This document shows positions 37,844 to 48,153 of a DNA stretch of 64,000 nucleotides, one piece after another (the first letter of the stretch is position 1; every line of letters begins with the position of its first letter). Position numbers and translations under genes: made by a program. The notes beneath the pieces were generated by a model that had not been told where the DNA came from, did no database searches, and was given only the letters and a program-made list of their open reading frames with translations. The stretch comes from Cadophora sp. MPI-SDFR-AT-0126 (lineage: Eukaryota > Ascomycota > Leotiomycetes > Helotiales > Ploettnerulaceae): positions 806,001-870,000 of the forward strand of contig JAGMVK010000017.1 in NCBI GenBank assembly GCA_020747065.1, written 5' to 3'.

Positions 37844-38538
37844 GACTTGGGTTAACCCTTGGTCTGAAGGGGCGTGAAGAGTCGCGATGCTGCTGAGCAG
37901 CCCTTTGAGAGGAGAGCTTTGGGCATAGGTTCTATTTTGGAACTAATGCCAGCATGAGATACCCATTCGCACTTTGAAGCCGAGTAATTTAACCTTTGTC
38001 TTCGACGGCTTTTTCCTATGAGATCGTCTTTCATACACCTTTACAACTTATCTACCGAAGACATCCAACTTTCACTGCAAGTCGGTTGACCCGACGTAGC
38101 ACGTTGCTCAACCGTGCTTGGAGTGTATGCGTCTAGTTGACTCAGAATGGGCATGTTAGGTATGTATATCTGTGTACAGTTCTCTTTTACTCGACGCCTG
38201 TCCTTTGTTAAAGATCAGGATCAGTTTTGCTTTTCCCTCGCTCGTGGATGTGAGGAACGCCGAGAATTCTCCCTCAGTCTGCGAATCTCGCTTGTTTGAT
38301 ACATATTCGATTACAAAGGAGCAGGAATGACTGTCACTGCATCTATGAAGAGTTATGGTCTGCTCTCAGAGATTGCCTTGGTGCAATGTACCCTCACTCA
38401 GTTATCTGAGATCTGTTGGTCGCTCCTTCCCTCCAACATCGGTACTCAAAACATTGTTTTCAACATTAGCTATGCGTCTCCTCCGTACACATCATCACAG
38501 CCTATTTTGCAACGTCCGCATTTCTCCAAGTTTTGGCT
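37844..38538. other. Intergenic region
   Basis: 695 bp between two + genes. An open frame at 38327-38542 runs into the next start in another frame and has no motif; it may be untranslated leader. Confidence 0.5.
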
Positions 38539-41114
38539 ATGAATAGCAATAATCCCGCAATCGGAGCACTCATCCTAGTTCCGATTGTCATAGCAGCATC
38601 CGCAGCATTTATCGCCATCAAAGCCAGCGAGTTCTGTAAACGCGCTGGTCGATCCATCAAAAACTTCTGGAACGACACCTATCCTTGGTCCAGCACAAAT
38701 CAGTCGAGCCGCAAACGAAAGCTTCGAAGATCAAACCTTCGCTCCTCTCAGCTCTACGCCGATTCCTGGATCGATCTCGAGAGTATCGACGATCGAGAGA
38801 ACTACAGCAGATTCATAAATCAAGATTCCTCCTGTCGTACCAAATCCTTCAGTGAAGGCGAGAAAGACGGCGCATACGGAGACACGGTACAGAGAATATG
38901 GCATCCATCAAGATCGGCCCGTCTGGCGTGGAGCTTCGCGAACCCGAGGTCGCCAAGCCACAGCCTCTTCGAATCATCAAGCGTAGTCAAACCGTCGCCA
39001 ACTGCTCGTCGCCAAGGGAGATTATCTGCAGAGGACGCGGGTCTTCTGGTGGGTCGTACGAGAGCAAGGGGAGTCCGCCGCAGGGAATCGACAGGCCTCT
39101 GACAGTGAGAAAGAAGAGGCAGGGAAGGGCAAGTGTGATTGCTTTGAGCTTGGAGGAGCCGGGAGAAGATCTTGGGTCTGGAAGTGCTCTATCGGATATC
39201 ATCAGGAAACATCCGGGTGAGTTTAACAGGAATTCAGCTTAGAGTTACTGCTAACGTTTTGCAGATTTGGGTAAGATAGATGATCCAGATGTCACGCCCA
39301 AGGCACGACCATCAACAAGAACTGCCAGTGCTGGTGCTTTCCTCAAATCAGAACTTCATCAGAGATATCAGGATGTTGATGCCACAAGATTTTCAGTTCG
39401 TGATAATCGGCACTCCATGTTTACGCCTCAGCACTTAAATCGAAGATCTCCAAGTCCAAGCAAAGCTAGTCCACCCAAGATTCCAAACCGACGACCATCT
39501 AAATCAAAGAACTTCTTCCTGCGAGCTATTGGTGGACGATCCTCTGATGAAACCAAAGCGATTCGGCGCAAGGATTCCGGAGCCTCCAAAGGCACATTGA
39601 TTCGTCGTCTCTCGCGAAGCAAGAACTCCAGCTCTGTTGAATCTTATCCAGACAGCATCACTTCCACGGACAGTGGCGGATCGTTCGAGCTTGAAAATTT
39701 GGATATAACAGATGTCAGCATAGATTCAAGACTATCTTCTTATGACAAAGATCCACCCTCGTCTGCGACATCCGATATTCTCCAACCAGACATATTTGTT
39801 CTCTGCCCTGAGATCGTCATCACACCTGAGATGAGCAGCGTTGATACCGGATGCTGCTTCCTGTGGGTAGCGATTGAAATCACGGGTACGCTTCAAAAAG
39901 CGGATGGCCACGAGTCACAATACGATGAGTCTCAATCGTCCAGCTCCCATGTTTCAGGTATGTTTACGTCATCCACAATGCTCGAAAAATGCTCACAATG
40001 CGGAGATCTCACAGCTTACGGACGTCTACATTCCATGCGTGTCGACCTCCATCCGGGTCAAGGTTGCCTGGTATCAGAAATCATTGGGGACCTTCATAAG
40101 AGCAAGACTATCTGGGCTGGGGAAACACAATTAATTCTCGCTAAAATTCGTTTCAGCAAGTTTACTGCTCCTGGTCATCTGAGAGAATCCTCATCAGATG
40201 GTCTGATTGCCCAGCTGGAAAATGACCTCGGTGACACTCTGACTCCCTATTTGACAGTCCGCCTAACATACAAACATTCTGGATTTCCCAATGTCAAGAA
40301 GCTAGGGATCATCCAGGATGGAATGAGTATGCACATCACGCGGCTACAAACAGAGGCAACTGGGGTCATCAAAAGACACAATCCGCTTTCAGCTTGGTCA
40401 CCTCGCACTTCGCAGACAATAAATTCACCCCTTGAAGTCAATCCGCTCATCAATTTAGTAGAGACATATCTTCCGTCGGAGCAAGCTCGAGAAGTCATCA
40501 GGAAGCTCGCTGGCGAGCGAACTCCTATTCCTGTGGCGAAGAGGTTCGAACACATTTGTGGTTCAAGCGAGGAGACCGTGAAGCCTGTTCCATCGAGGCT
40601 GGCAGGCCGCATTGGCTCCGCACTCTCATCTCCACTGGTTCATGTAACCTCGGCTAGAGGTATCATGTCACCTCCACATTCAACAGGATCTCCAAGTCCA
40701 TTTGCGAGATTTGGCAGCACACGATCCGTCCAAGTCAGCGGCATTGAAGAGATGGACCCTGCAAGGCGCATCTGGACAGAGATGCGGAGACATTCCCGGG
40801 GAGGAAATCGTTCTCGTCATCCCAGGGGTAGCATCAGCGCCGATCATTATTTCAGCGTCGATGATAGTCCTAATCGTATCAGCTCAATCAATACCACAGT
40901 CTCAGGATTTTCTACAGGTACAGGTGGCGAACTGTCCGAGGTCAAAGAAGAGAGAGGCAGAATCATGGATATGGCGCTGAAGAATAAGCGAAGTGTTGGT
41001 CAGGAGACGCTGAAGAGTATTGTGCCGAGTGTGGGTAGGCAGAAGGGAGGTACGTTGAGTTCGTTAGGATTGGGTGTTGGTCGATCGTGGGGGTGGAATG
41101 CGAATTGGTGGTGA
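38539..41114 (+). CDS. Conserved membrane-anchored ascomycete protein of unknown function
   Basis: Three exons (38539-39048, 39123-39216, 39265-41114) give 817 residues. An N-terminal hydrophobic helix (about 8-28, ALILVPIVIAASAAFIAI) anchors it; the rest is basic and Ser-rich, then a folded-looking block at about 380-540 (DIFVLCPEIVITPE, CSQCGDLTAYGRLHSMRVDL, KSKTIWAGETQLILAKIRF). It ends in an aromatic tail (SWGWNANWW). The composition suggests a cytoplasmic protein tethered to a membrane, with many Ser/Arg phosphorylation-type motifs. The first intron (74 bp, GTGGGT donor) is the least certain. An alternative, 38888-38949 (62 bp, GTACAG donor), also restores the frame and would replace the segment beginning RIWHPSRSARLAWSF. 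No function can be assigned. Confidence 0.75.
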
Positions 41115-42231
41115 GTGAATTATAGCTTTCAGGTCTTATGATGTTATTGTATCGTTACTGGATGTTTTTTTTCCCCGTGTTTCTTTCTTAGGTGTTGATA
41201 GAGTTAGTGGGCTGGGTTTTATAGTTTGCATGGGTAATACCAATATTTGTCTCAGGCATGTTGCTCCCCACTGGGTCTTTATGCGATTGCAAGGCTGGAG
41301 TGCCGATATTGGCTCTGCTGGTATGACTGCGAATACATGGAAATGGTGTCTGACTTCGCCTGGAATTCTACGGCGTGCGATACGATATGGGGGGGACAGC
41401 TCCGTAGCCCCTCCTTATTCCCCTTGTTTACGAGGCTGAATCATTATTTTCTACGATGCTAAGACCCCCTTACTTTTATTCCATGATTGCCACTCTAAAA
41501 CCGTGCTGGTATGCTAATATACTACGCAGTAGAGAGAGTATGGAGATCTTCAGCTAATATCACTTCGCCATCTTAGAGAATAGTCCTATATCACTCGGTA
41601 CTTCCCAGACAAGTCCCATATCACTAGAGTGTGGGGTGTGGTCGATCCTGCAAGTACTATTGCGGACACGGGTTATGTAGCAAGGGAACAAACATAGCGA
41701 GAATGAGGATCGGAGTTCTGGAGATGGGCGGAGATTTCTCACGGCAAACAAGTGAAGATTATTGGCTGGTAGGAGTTTGGAATATCCGTCGTCTTACAGC
41801 AGTGGACCTTGAATGACTTGGCTAAGTGATCGATCCGGGAAGGCAAAAATTCTGAGACATGATGCCAATCCAACAATAGTTAGAAGCACAAGGGACTACG
41901 GAATGCAGCATTTCAACTAAGATCCTGTAGGTCGCCTTAGGAGATCTTTGATACATAGACAATGACGGGTCACGGCAGAACCTGGGGAATTTTGGTTTTG
42001 TGGCAAGACTCTTTCGATATTTGAGAACGAGAAGGGTATCATAAATCCGACAAATACAGATGCGAAATAGATTCATTCCGCGTCCGCTTGTACAATTTTC
42101 TATCTTTGCAGACCTCCAATGCTCTAATATGAAAGTTGAAATCACCGGGGGCAATTCGATGGTGGCAGATGCGACGGAACCGATGTGCTTGATGGCTAAG
42201 CTTGGTGACCGTACTAGGTGGGTTTGCGGCG
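41115..42231. other. Convergent intergenic region
   Basis: 1.1 kb between convergent genes. An open frame on the minus strand (41822-42235) abuts the end of the DUF6590 gene but has no motif and is taken as its 3' flank. Confidence 0.5.
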
Positions 42232-44159
42232 TCAACTTCGCAGTCGCCTAAAGCGGTCCGTCATCTCGTCAGCTCCTGGATCCCTCTCGTCATGATCTTT
42301 CATGTGATTTTTGGCGATAGTTGTTCGCCGAAATATGTTTGACGTGCCATATGAATTGACCGAACTATCATTGAGGGGATATTGTGGAGTGACGATCGCT
42401 AGAGCTGGTGGAAGTTCGGTCCAAGTCGTCAGGGGTTCATTATCACTGCACGTGTTGGACGTGATTTGCAAAGTGAACGGACTGGTGTTGATGACGCCAG
42501 CTTCTGGTTGTGGTGGTGGGCGGCTCGAATATGTTGCTACCTGTCTGTTTGAGCTGCGCTCGGGTAAGGGCAAGCTCGGCGCAATTCCAGGAGACCCATC
42601 CAAGGCCTCATATTTGAACCCTGGCTGCTGAATTTGGTATGTGTGGCTAATTTGAGGTTGCATATTATCGATGCTTGCATGACAATTTCTAGCAACGAAG
42701 GTGTTTTGTGGAGGAAGAATTTGCGGATAGGAGGTCAAAGGACTGCCCCGATCCCTTTTGGCATGCTCGAGAGGTAGTACGCTTGGTACCCTTGACGGAC
42801 GAGCATTCTCTCGCCCTCCAAGATCGCTCCAGGAGTCCATCGTATCTGCAGACAAGGCTGTCGATATCGATTGCCTCCTCATCTGTAGTCGGTCCTGATG
42901 GACGTGTTTGAACTTCTCTATCAAAGGAGACAACGACCAAAGATCCACATAGCCAATATCTCTTGAAAGAACATTGTAGTCGACGGTCCAAACTGTTTCA
43001 TCGTTCACACATGAATCTGCCGCACTTTCTAAGAACGTGGAGTCCTTGACACGGATGTGGATAGTCTGGTTCAAGTTATTGGCTGTGCCAAGCCACCCGT
43101 CAAAGACAACGGGGCTGAACTTCGCGAACGAAGGATCGAAATTCTTCTGGATAGCAACACATTTACAACTCTTGGAACCTTTTTCAAGCACGATGAAAAT
43201 GAAGCGTCCAGGATCTCTCTGGTCTATTAGGTGCATCATGACCAGGAAGACCTTTCCCAATTGGTAGAATTGGTGGTCCTGAACATGGTGTTGTTCAGCT
43301 GGTAGTGTGTGGTAGCCTTCGACATTCTTATCGGACCAATAAATCAGAGACGGCGAATTGTGCTTTTGAGGTGGCTGAGGCATAGGGTCGGGAGCTTGGC
43401 GTGCAAGAGCGGGACCAAGCAATGAACCGACAAAGGCCTGTTCTAGGTTGGGGAGATGATTTGGCAATATCCGACCCACGCGTAGAATCTTGAGATTATG
43501 CTCAATTGTATATACCTTGCCAAAATCGATGCGTGACATTGGAGCAATCGTCTCGCCTGGCTCTTCTAGCACAATGGCAAAGCCTCCGATTGTAATATTC
43601 TCATCCGGCAAGGGCTGAGGCTCAGTGTCCAAGGAAGAATAAACCACAGCGTGGTCCTGTGACCGTATATTCGTCTTTGCAGCCCCTTGTCCACCGTACG
43701 TGTGTATGGCCAGACACAGACAACTGTGAAGCCTTTTGCGGATCACCACAAAATGCCGCATTTTCGCATAGCTGAACTGGCCATAACCGACTGTGTTGTA
43801 GGCAGGATGGCCATCCTGCGGCAGCTTTCCAGCAGGTTCGACCCAGAGGGTTTTGAAGACTCGGCCGAAGTTGAAGAATCGAGAGGGCTTATCCGCAACA
43901 TCGAAGCCTACTTGTGTCAGTACAATCGCGATGATGATCAGGATAGCCACCCACGAGGATCTAACTGGTTATTTTGCTCAGAATTCTCTTCGGTAGCAGA
44001 TGCAGAAGGGCCAGCCTGTGTAGAGGGAGATCTCATGCCCTCCAAATAGGTTTGATGCAAGCACAAAGGCAATGGCGGGTCATTCCTAGAGAAGGCAGGT
44101 GGTTGTAGCTTTTACTCCTGCTCCAGATATAGCTCGGTCGAGACGAGAGGCGAAGTCAT
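42232..44159 (-). CDS. DUF6590 protein with two copies and a disordered tail
   Basis: Three exons (44159-44116, 44016-43955, 43907-42232) give 593 residues; the introns are 99 and 47 bp. The large exon has no usable ATG before the domain. The two small exons were found by phase and by the motif Leu-Asp-Pro-Arg-Phe, whose Arg codon is split by the phase-1 intron exactly as in 4402-6415. DUF6590 copy 1 is about 46-199 and intact: FNFGRVFKTLWVEPAG, SCLCLAIHTYGGQG, RIDFGKVYTIEHNLKI. Copy 2 (about 249-373) is degenerate: YQLGKVFLVMM, SCKCVAIQKN, no glycine motif. Residues 374-593 are disordered, rich in Pro/Ser/Gln. It lacks the STAND-type N-terminal domain of the other copy. It is divergent from the zinc protein at 44805. 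Confidence 0.8.
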
Positions 44160-44804
44160 TCTCTCATAGGTGTCATAGGCACTGTAATGAGCAAATACAC
44201 TGATTTGGCCGGCCATACAGGTATGATGTGGTGAGTGATGACATTGATGCTTGGCTGAGGTGGTGATGGCGGTCTGGAGTGGCAGAATTTCTTCAAGGAC
44301 ACCACTCCACGCGACAGCCTCACCTTCGCTTTCATCTGCTGGCTATGAGTATCAAATTTCTGCTGTACGGATTATTTGAAAAGGGGTGGCTCGTGCTATG
44401 TATAATTGTCGCTTATCTTTGACTATGCATTATCGTCTGCGTTTTGAACAGTTATCCCGCCATTTACACAATTTCTTGTTCGTGCTTGATTCCCTCCAGT
44501 GAGGATGATCCCTTGGCTGAAACAGGCGGCGCACTCTGAGTTTGTTCCAAGGCAGATACAATACTCGTAAGACAAACCAGTGAGGCAGATTCATGGTGCT
44601 GTTAATGTCGGGCTGCAACGTGAGGCTCTCTTTTCTGCAAGCCTCATCCCATACCTCCGTACTAGTCAGTCCATTGGTTTAGCCACGCTAGGACGCGAGA
44701 TTTGCTTCATCCATGCCGCGTTAATTTATGGCCTTATTCATGAGGCAAGACATGAACAATTCTTGTAAAAAGGATTGACAACGCTGTTTCCTGGGAACGC
44801 TAAT
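44160..44804. promoter_or_regulatory. Shared intergenic region of the second divergent pair
   Basis: 645 bp between the starts of the DUF6590 gene (-) and the five-cysteine zinc gene (+), so both promoters should lie here. No ORF with support and no clear TATA box were seen. Confidence 0.5.
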
Positions 44805-46580
44805 ATGTATCGAATTGTAGTGGGAAGACCGCCAAAAGCTGCCATGCCGACACCACCACGGAAACGACCAAGGAAAGAGACCTGCCTCACTTGTTTTCTT
44901 AAGCAAGCCGAAGTTTGTGTACACAGTCTCGTTTCCTGAGCGTTGATGATTGCTGATACCTTCCTACAGTCGTGCAACTATGGTACGATACCAAGTTGGT
45001 GTAGACAGTGCAATTCTCCGGACGCTGTCAGGCTGGGTCCTTATCGAAGCCTCTTTAGTCAAGGTACGCAGAACAACAGTACTTGCCGAAGTATGTTGAT
45101 CGAAGGCTGATGTTGGTATAGTGCCTTTAGCCTATGCAAATTGCCTTCTCCAAGCCAAAAAGCAGTGCCCTCTTAGAACGCATCCGTCGAACCACCTTGT
45201 AGTTGAGTTCCACATCCCATATATCGAGATCGGCGCTGGAGTACATGAATTGAAACTTTCAAGTGACTTCCTTTCGTCGGATATGTCACTTCGGGGCCAA
45301 ATGGATCGTATTGTTGGTACAATATACTCTTCGCCCATACCTCAGAAGAGTCCGACAAATAAGCTGGTGATGGCCGCATTGACCCTCCGAAGCTACCTAT
45401 GGGCTTTCTCCAATATATTTTTCTTACCACAGCTAGTGCATCACTTCGAAAGCAAAAACGATGCTGAGACGGAGATGGGGAACAACCTGTGCATCCAAAT
45501 CTCGTACTTTATGCTGACCCGCGTGGACGAGATTTTGTCCGAAATATTTGCTGCTTGCTCCAGAGAGGTAAAAGCAGAAACGGACGAATATTGGGGAAGT
45601 GTAACTGCTTCTGTTGCTATTGCATGCACTGGTATGGCAGGACTTCGTCGGGATCTGGGTACCAAAAGCACAAAACGCTTCTACGTAAGTACAATTCCAA
45701 TGCCCGGCGGCTTCTGTAATAGGCTGCTGACAACGTACAGGGCGTCGAAGAAAGCCGAGAACTGGTTTCGCATCTACAATATCAAATACAAACGAGCACG
45801 GAGCTACTTCTTATTTTGCTACGAGAGCGAAACATTGGGTGCGATCGTGAATGGCACGCGTACTTCGATGACACCTCGTCGCTGCATACTGTCCCTCATT
45901 TCCCAAAGCTTAATATGACACTGAGGAATAGTCGGCCATGCGAATATAACGCGGAGCCAATACTTGGGTTTGATTAGATCTCCAACGAATTTTCTACAGC
46001 CTGGGAACTGCCTGCCAGAGACAACCTCACAACACTGGGCTCGAATTTTGACACATCAATGAACACTCCGGGATCTTCGACTGGCTCATATGGTTCTCAA
46101 AATGCGTCTAAGTGGCTGTCGCCTCCGCAATCCTCCAACATGCTAATTCAGCTCGGCGAAGGTTCTTCAGGGCTACATAGCGATATCAGTGGCGGTTCAC
46201 TATCGAACTCGTCTGTCATGCCAAATATGGGAACGAATCAAGGCTACCCCTCTAGCTCTCGACATCTCCAATCATGCAGCAACCAATACTCGCCGCTGTG
46301 TGTTGCACCTGTATCGGCCCCGGACACTGACGTCTCTGATCTCAACGATCGGGACCAATCATCACAATACCAGTCTATTGACACCAGCCAGCCTGCTCCA
46401 GGTGGCTCTGCCCTCGACTCTATTTTCTTCTCGTCTCCAGAAGAAATTCTCCAGGCGACATTCTCCCCTACCGTGCTAGACTCTGCTTCGGAGTACTACC
46501 TTCGACAGGACAACAGTACTACTGGGTATCCTCCGAAACAACCTGCTGAGGGCCAGCAACAATGGCCCTACAATTTTTGA
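44805..46580 (+). CDS. Five-cysteine zinc-cluster-like protein, putative transcription factor (copy C)
   Basis: Five exons (44805-44912, 44970-45063, 45122-45684, 45741-45967, 46019-46580) give 517 residues; intron phases are 0, 1, 0, 2. The basic N-terminus (GRPPK, AT-hook-like, then PPRKRPRK) leads into Cys27-x2-Cys30-x7-Cys38-x8-Cys47-x2-Cys50, with no sixth Cys nearby. Exon 3 is 563 nt as in copy A, and the phase-0 and phase-1 introns flank the zinc exon as in copies A and B. The C-terminus from about 330 is Ser/Gln/Pro rich. The last intron (45968-46018, 51 bp, weak GTTTGA donor) is in frame but contains TAG at 45975; retaining it would end the protein at residue 333, before the tail. 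The first donor could also be at 44919, two codons later. I infer a nuclear regulator. Confidence 0.75.
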
Positions 46581-46879
46581 TACGTGATGTCTATCCAGAA
46601 TCATGAATTCCTTTCCCATCTCAGATTGTTACCTTTACTTCTTTGCGTCTGCCTAGTTTCTCGTCCTATCTCAGCCGTATCCTATCAGTCGCCAAGTTGT
46701 AAACATGGCCTTGAGACACGCGCACCAGTCATTTTATCTTTTCCTTTCGAACCATCGACGTGATATCAATGTGTGCTATCTGGTTTCTGTCTTGTTTTCC
46801 TCAGTACAATTGTTCTTGATTTAGAGCACGAGTCAAAACATTGTGTTTTCTTTCTGTCTCGCAAAGCTACTTAGAGAGG

Positions 46880-47511
46880 TCACGTGTGCACGAAATAACA
46901 AAAGTTTGTAATCTTGATACATGTTCGTCTTCTTCCTCGCAGGCTTCGCACGTCAACCAATCCCCCCTTCAAATCGTCCACTACTATCCCACTCCATATC
47001 TCGCAATACACTGAATTACCACTACCATCACCACTATTCAAAACACAGAACGTCTCACAACGGACAAACTGATCTTTTCTGTCGGTGAACCGAGCGACCG
47101 ACAATCTAGGCGCTAAATCGAGGATTCTACTAGGAACGTTCAGGGTATAGATTTTCCAGTAATTTCTCTCATGTTTGCCGACGAGCTGGTCATGAGAAAT
47201 GGTCGAGGACAATAGATCCGCTGATGGAAACAATGAGGTACTGAATGTAACGTTGCTGACTGGTGAGATGCTGGTTATTGAGATGATCTCTGTAACTGGT
47301 AGTTTGAACCTCTCTTGACATGCCCTGCACGCGTCTTCATTCTAGGAGAGTCCTTTCTGGAGGAGAGACAGGGTGAAGATCGGCCTACTGCTGTTGCCGC
47401 TCCCACTGCCATGATGAAGACATTGGGTGGAAAGAGGAGGATCACAATTATGAGGAGGATCAAAGTCCGGGAATAGTACATTTGGAAGGAATGAGAATAT
47501 GTGTAGAGCAT
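46880..47511 (-). CDS. Small secreted cysteine-containing protein, effector-like
   Basis: Two exons (47511-47389, 47341-46880) give 194 residues; the second Met (47481) would give 184. From that Met comes a strong signal peptide: SRTLILLIIVILLFPPNVFI, then a small-residue stretch ending Ala-Ala-Thr-Ala, a good cleavage site. The 47-bp intron (GTAGGC to CTAG, phase 0) lies exactly at the cleavage point. The mature part starts NEDACRACQERFKLPVTEI and has seven Cys in all (two CxxC/CxxxC pairs, one single, and a terminal pair), with predicted beta-rich sequence. No family is recognised. Secretion is inferred; a role in host or microbe interaction is only possible. A decayed relative follows at 47552-47947. 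Confidence 0.65.
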
Positions 47512-47551
47512 CGAAGAGATGTTTGGAGTCTTTTAAAGATGGGAAGCATGG

Positions 47552-47947
47552 CTAGCGCGAAGGATGCGAGGATCTGGCCTTAACTAACTGTGCCGCTGAT
47601 GGACGCCTGCAACACCTCTGAGAAATTGGTATATCGCTAAAAACTACTCTGGGATAAAATTGCAATCCAAATACTAGCTGAATACGCAAATATGGAAGGC
47701 CATTGGGGTAAATCTCTGTAACGCTAAGTTTATCCCTAGTAGGTAACTCTGCTGAGACCCAGCAGTATACCACATGTTCACATTGTGTGCAAGCCAGGTT
47801 GGGTGGGGTACCACCAGTACCTTCAGACTCCACGATATTCCCACACAAAACTAGGAGTGGAACAAATAATATTTCTATCTGGACTATAAGTATCAGGAAG
47901 CTACTATCTAGGTGAAACAGCACAATTAAATTGTATGTCGCCTTCAT
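47552..47947 (-). pseudogene. Probable decayed copy of the small secreted protein
   Basis: An open frame of 131 residues has a hydrophobic N-terminal half and then LACTQCEH and KLSVTEI, which parallel DACRACQERF and KLPVTEI in the adjacent gene. At the DNA level the stretch before and including GTTACAGAGAT is closely similar in both. Between the two motifs there is an extra segment of about 40 bases that would fit a defective intron, but no splice restores a full match, and the later part diverges. I call it a tandem duplicate that has probably decayed; a functional diverged gene is the alternative. Confidence 0.4.
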
Positions 47948-48153
47948 ACAACTTTTGGGCAGAATATCTGGTGATTACATTCCGTAGCGGGAAGCGAACG
48001 CGGTCGCACCTCGGCTTTGAAATGGAGGACATATGCCAGACGCGAATCATAACTGGGAAATCAACGGCAAGGAAAGAACAGAGTATTTGGTCTATATGCA
48101 CATGGTAACATCACCGTGATTCCAAGCCTGTTGCACTTCCCCAGCTCTCTTCA

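Noticed and set aside
38898..39242. Separate small gene overlapping the membrane-anchored unknown
   Set aside because: Its downstream part is the second exon of the larger gene; the rest is an alternative frame or alternative splice form.
41822..42235. Minus-strand open frame directly after the second DUF6590 gene
   Set aside because: No motif and an alternative start codon; better explained as the 3' flank of that gene.
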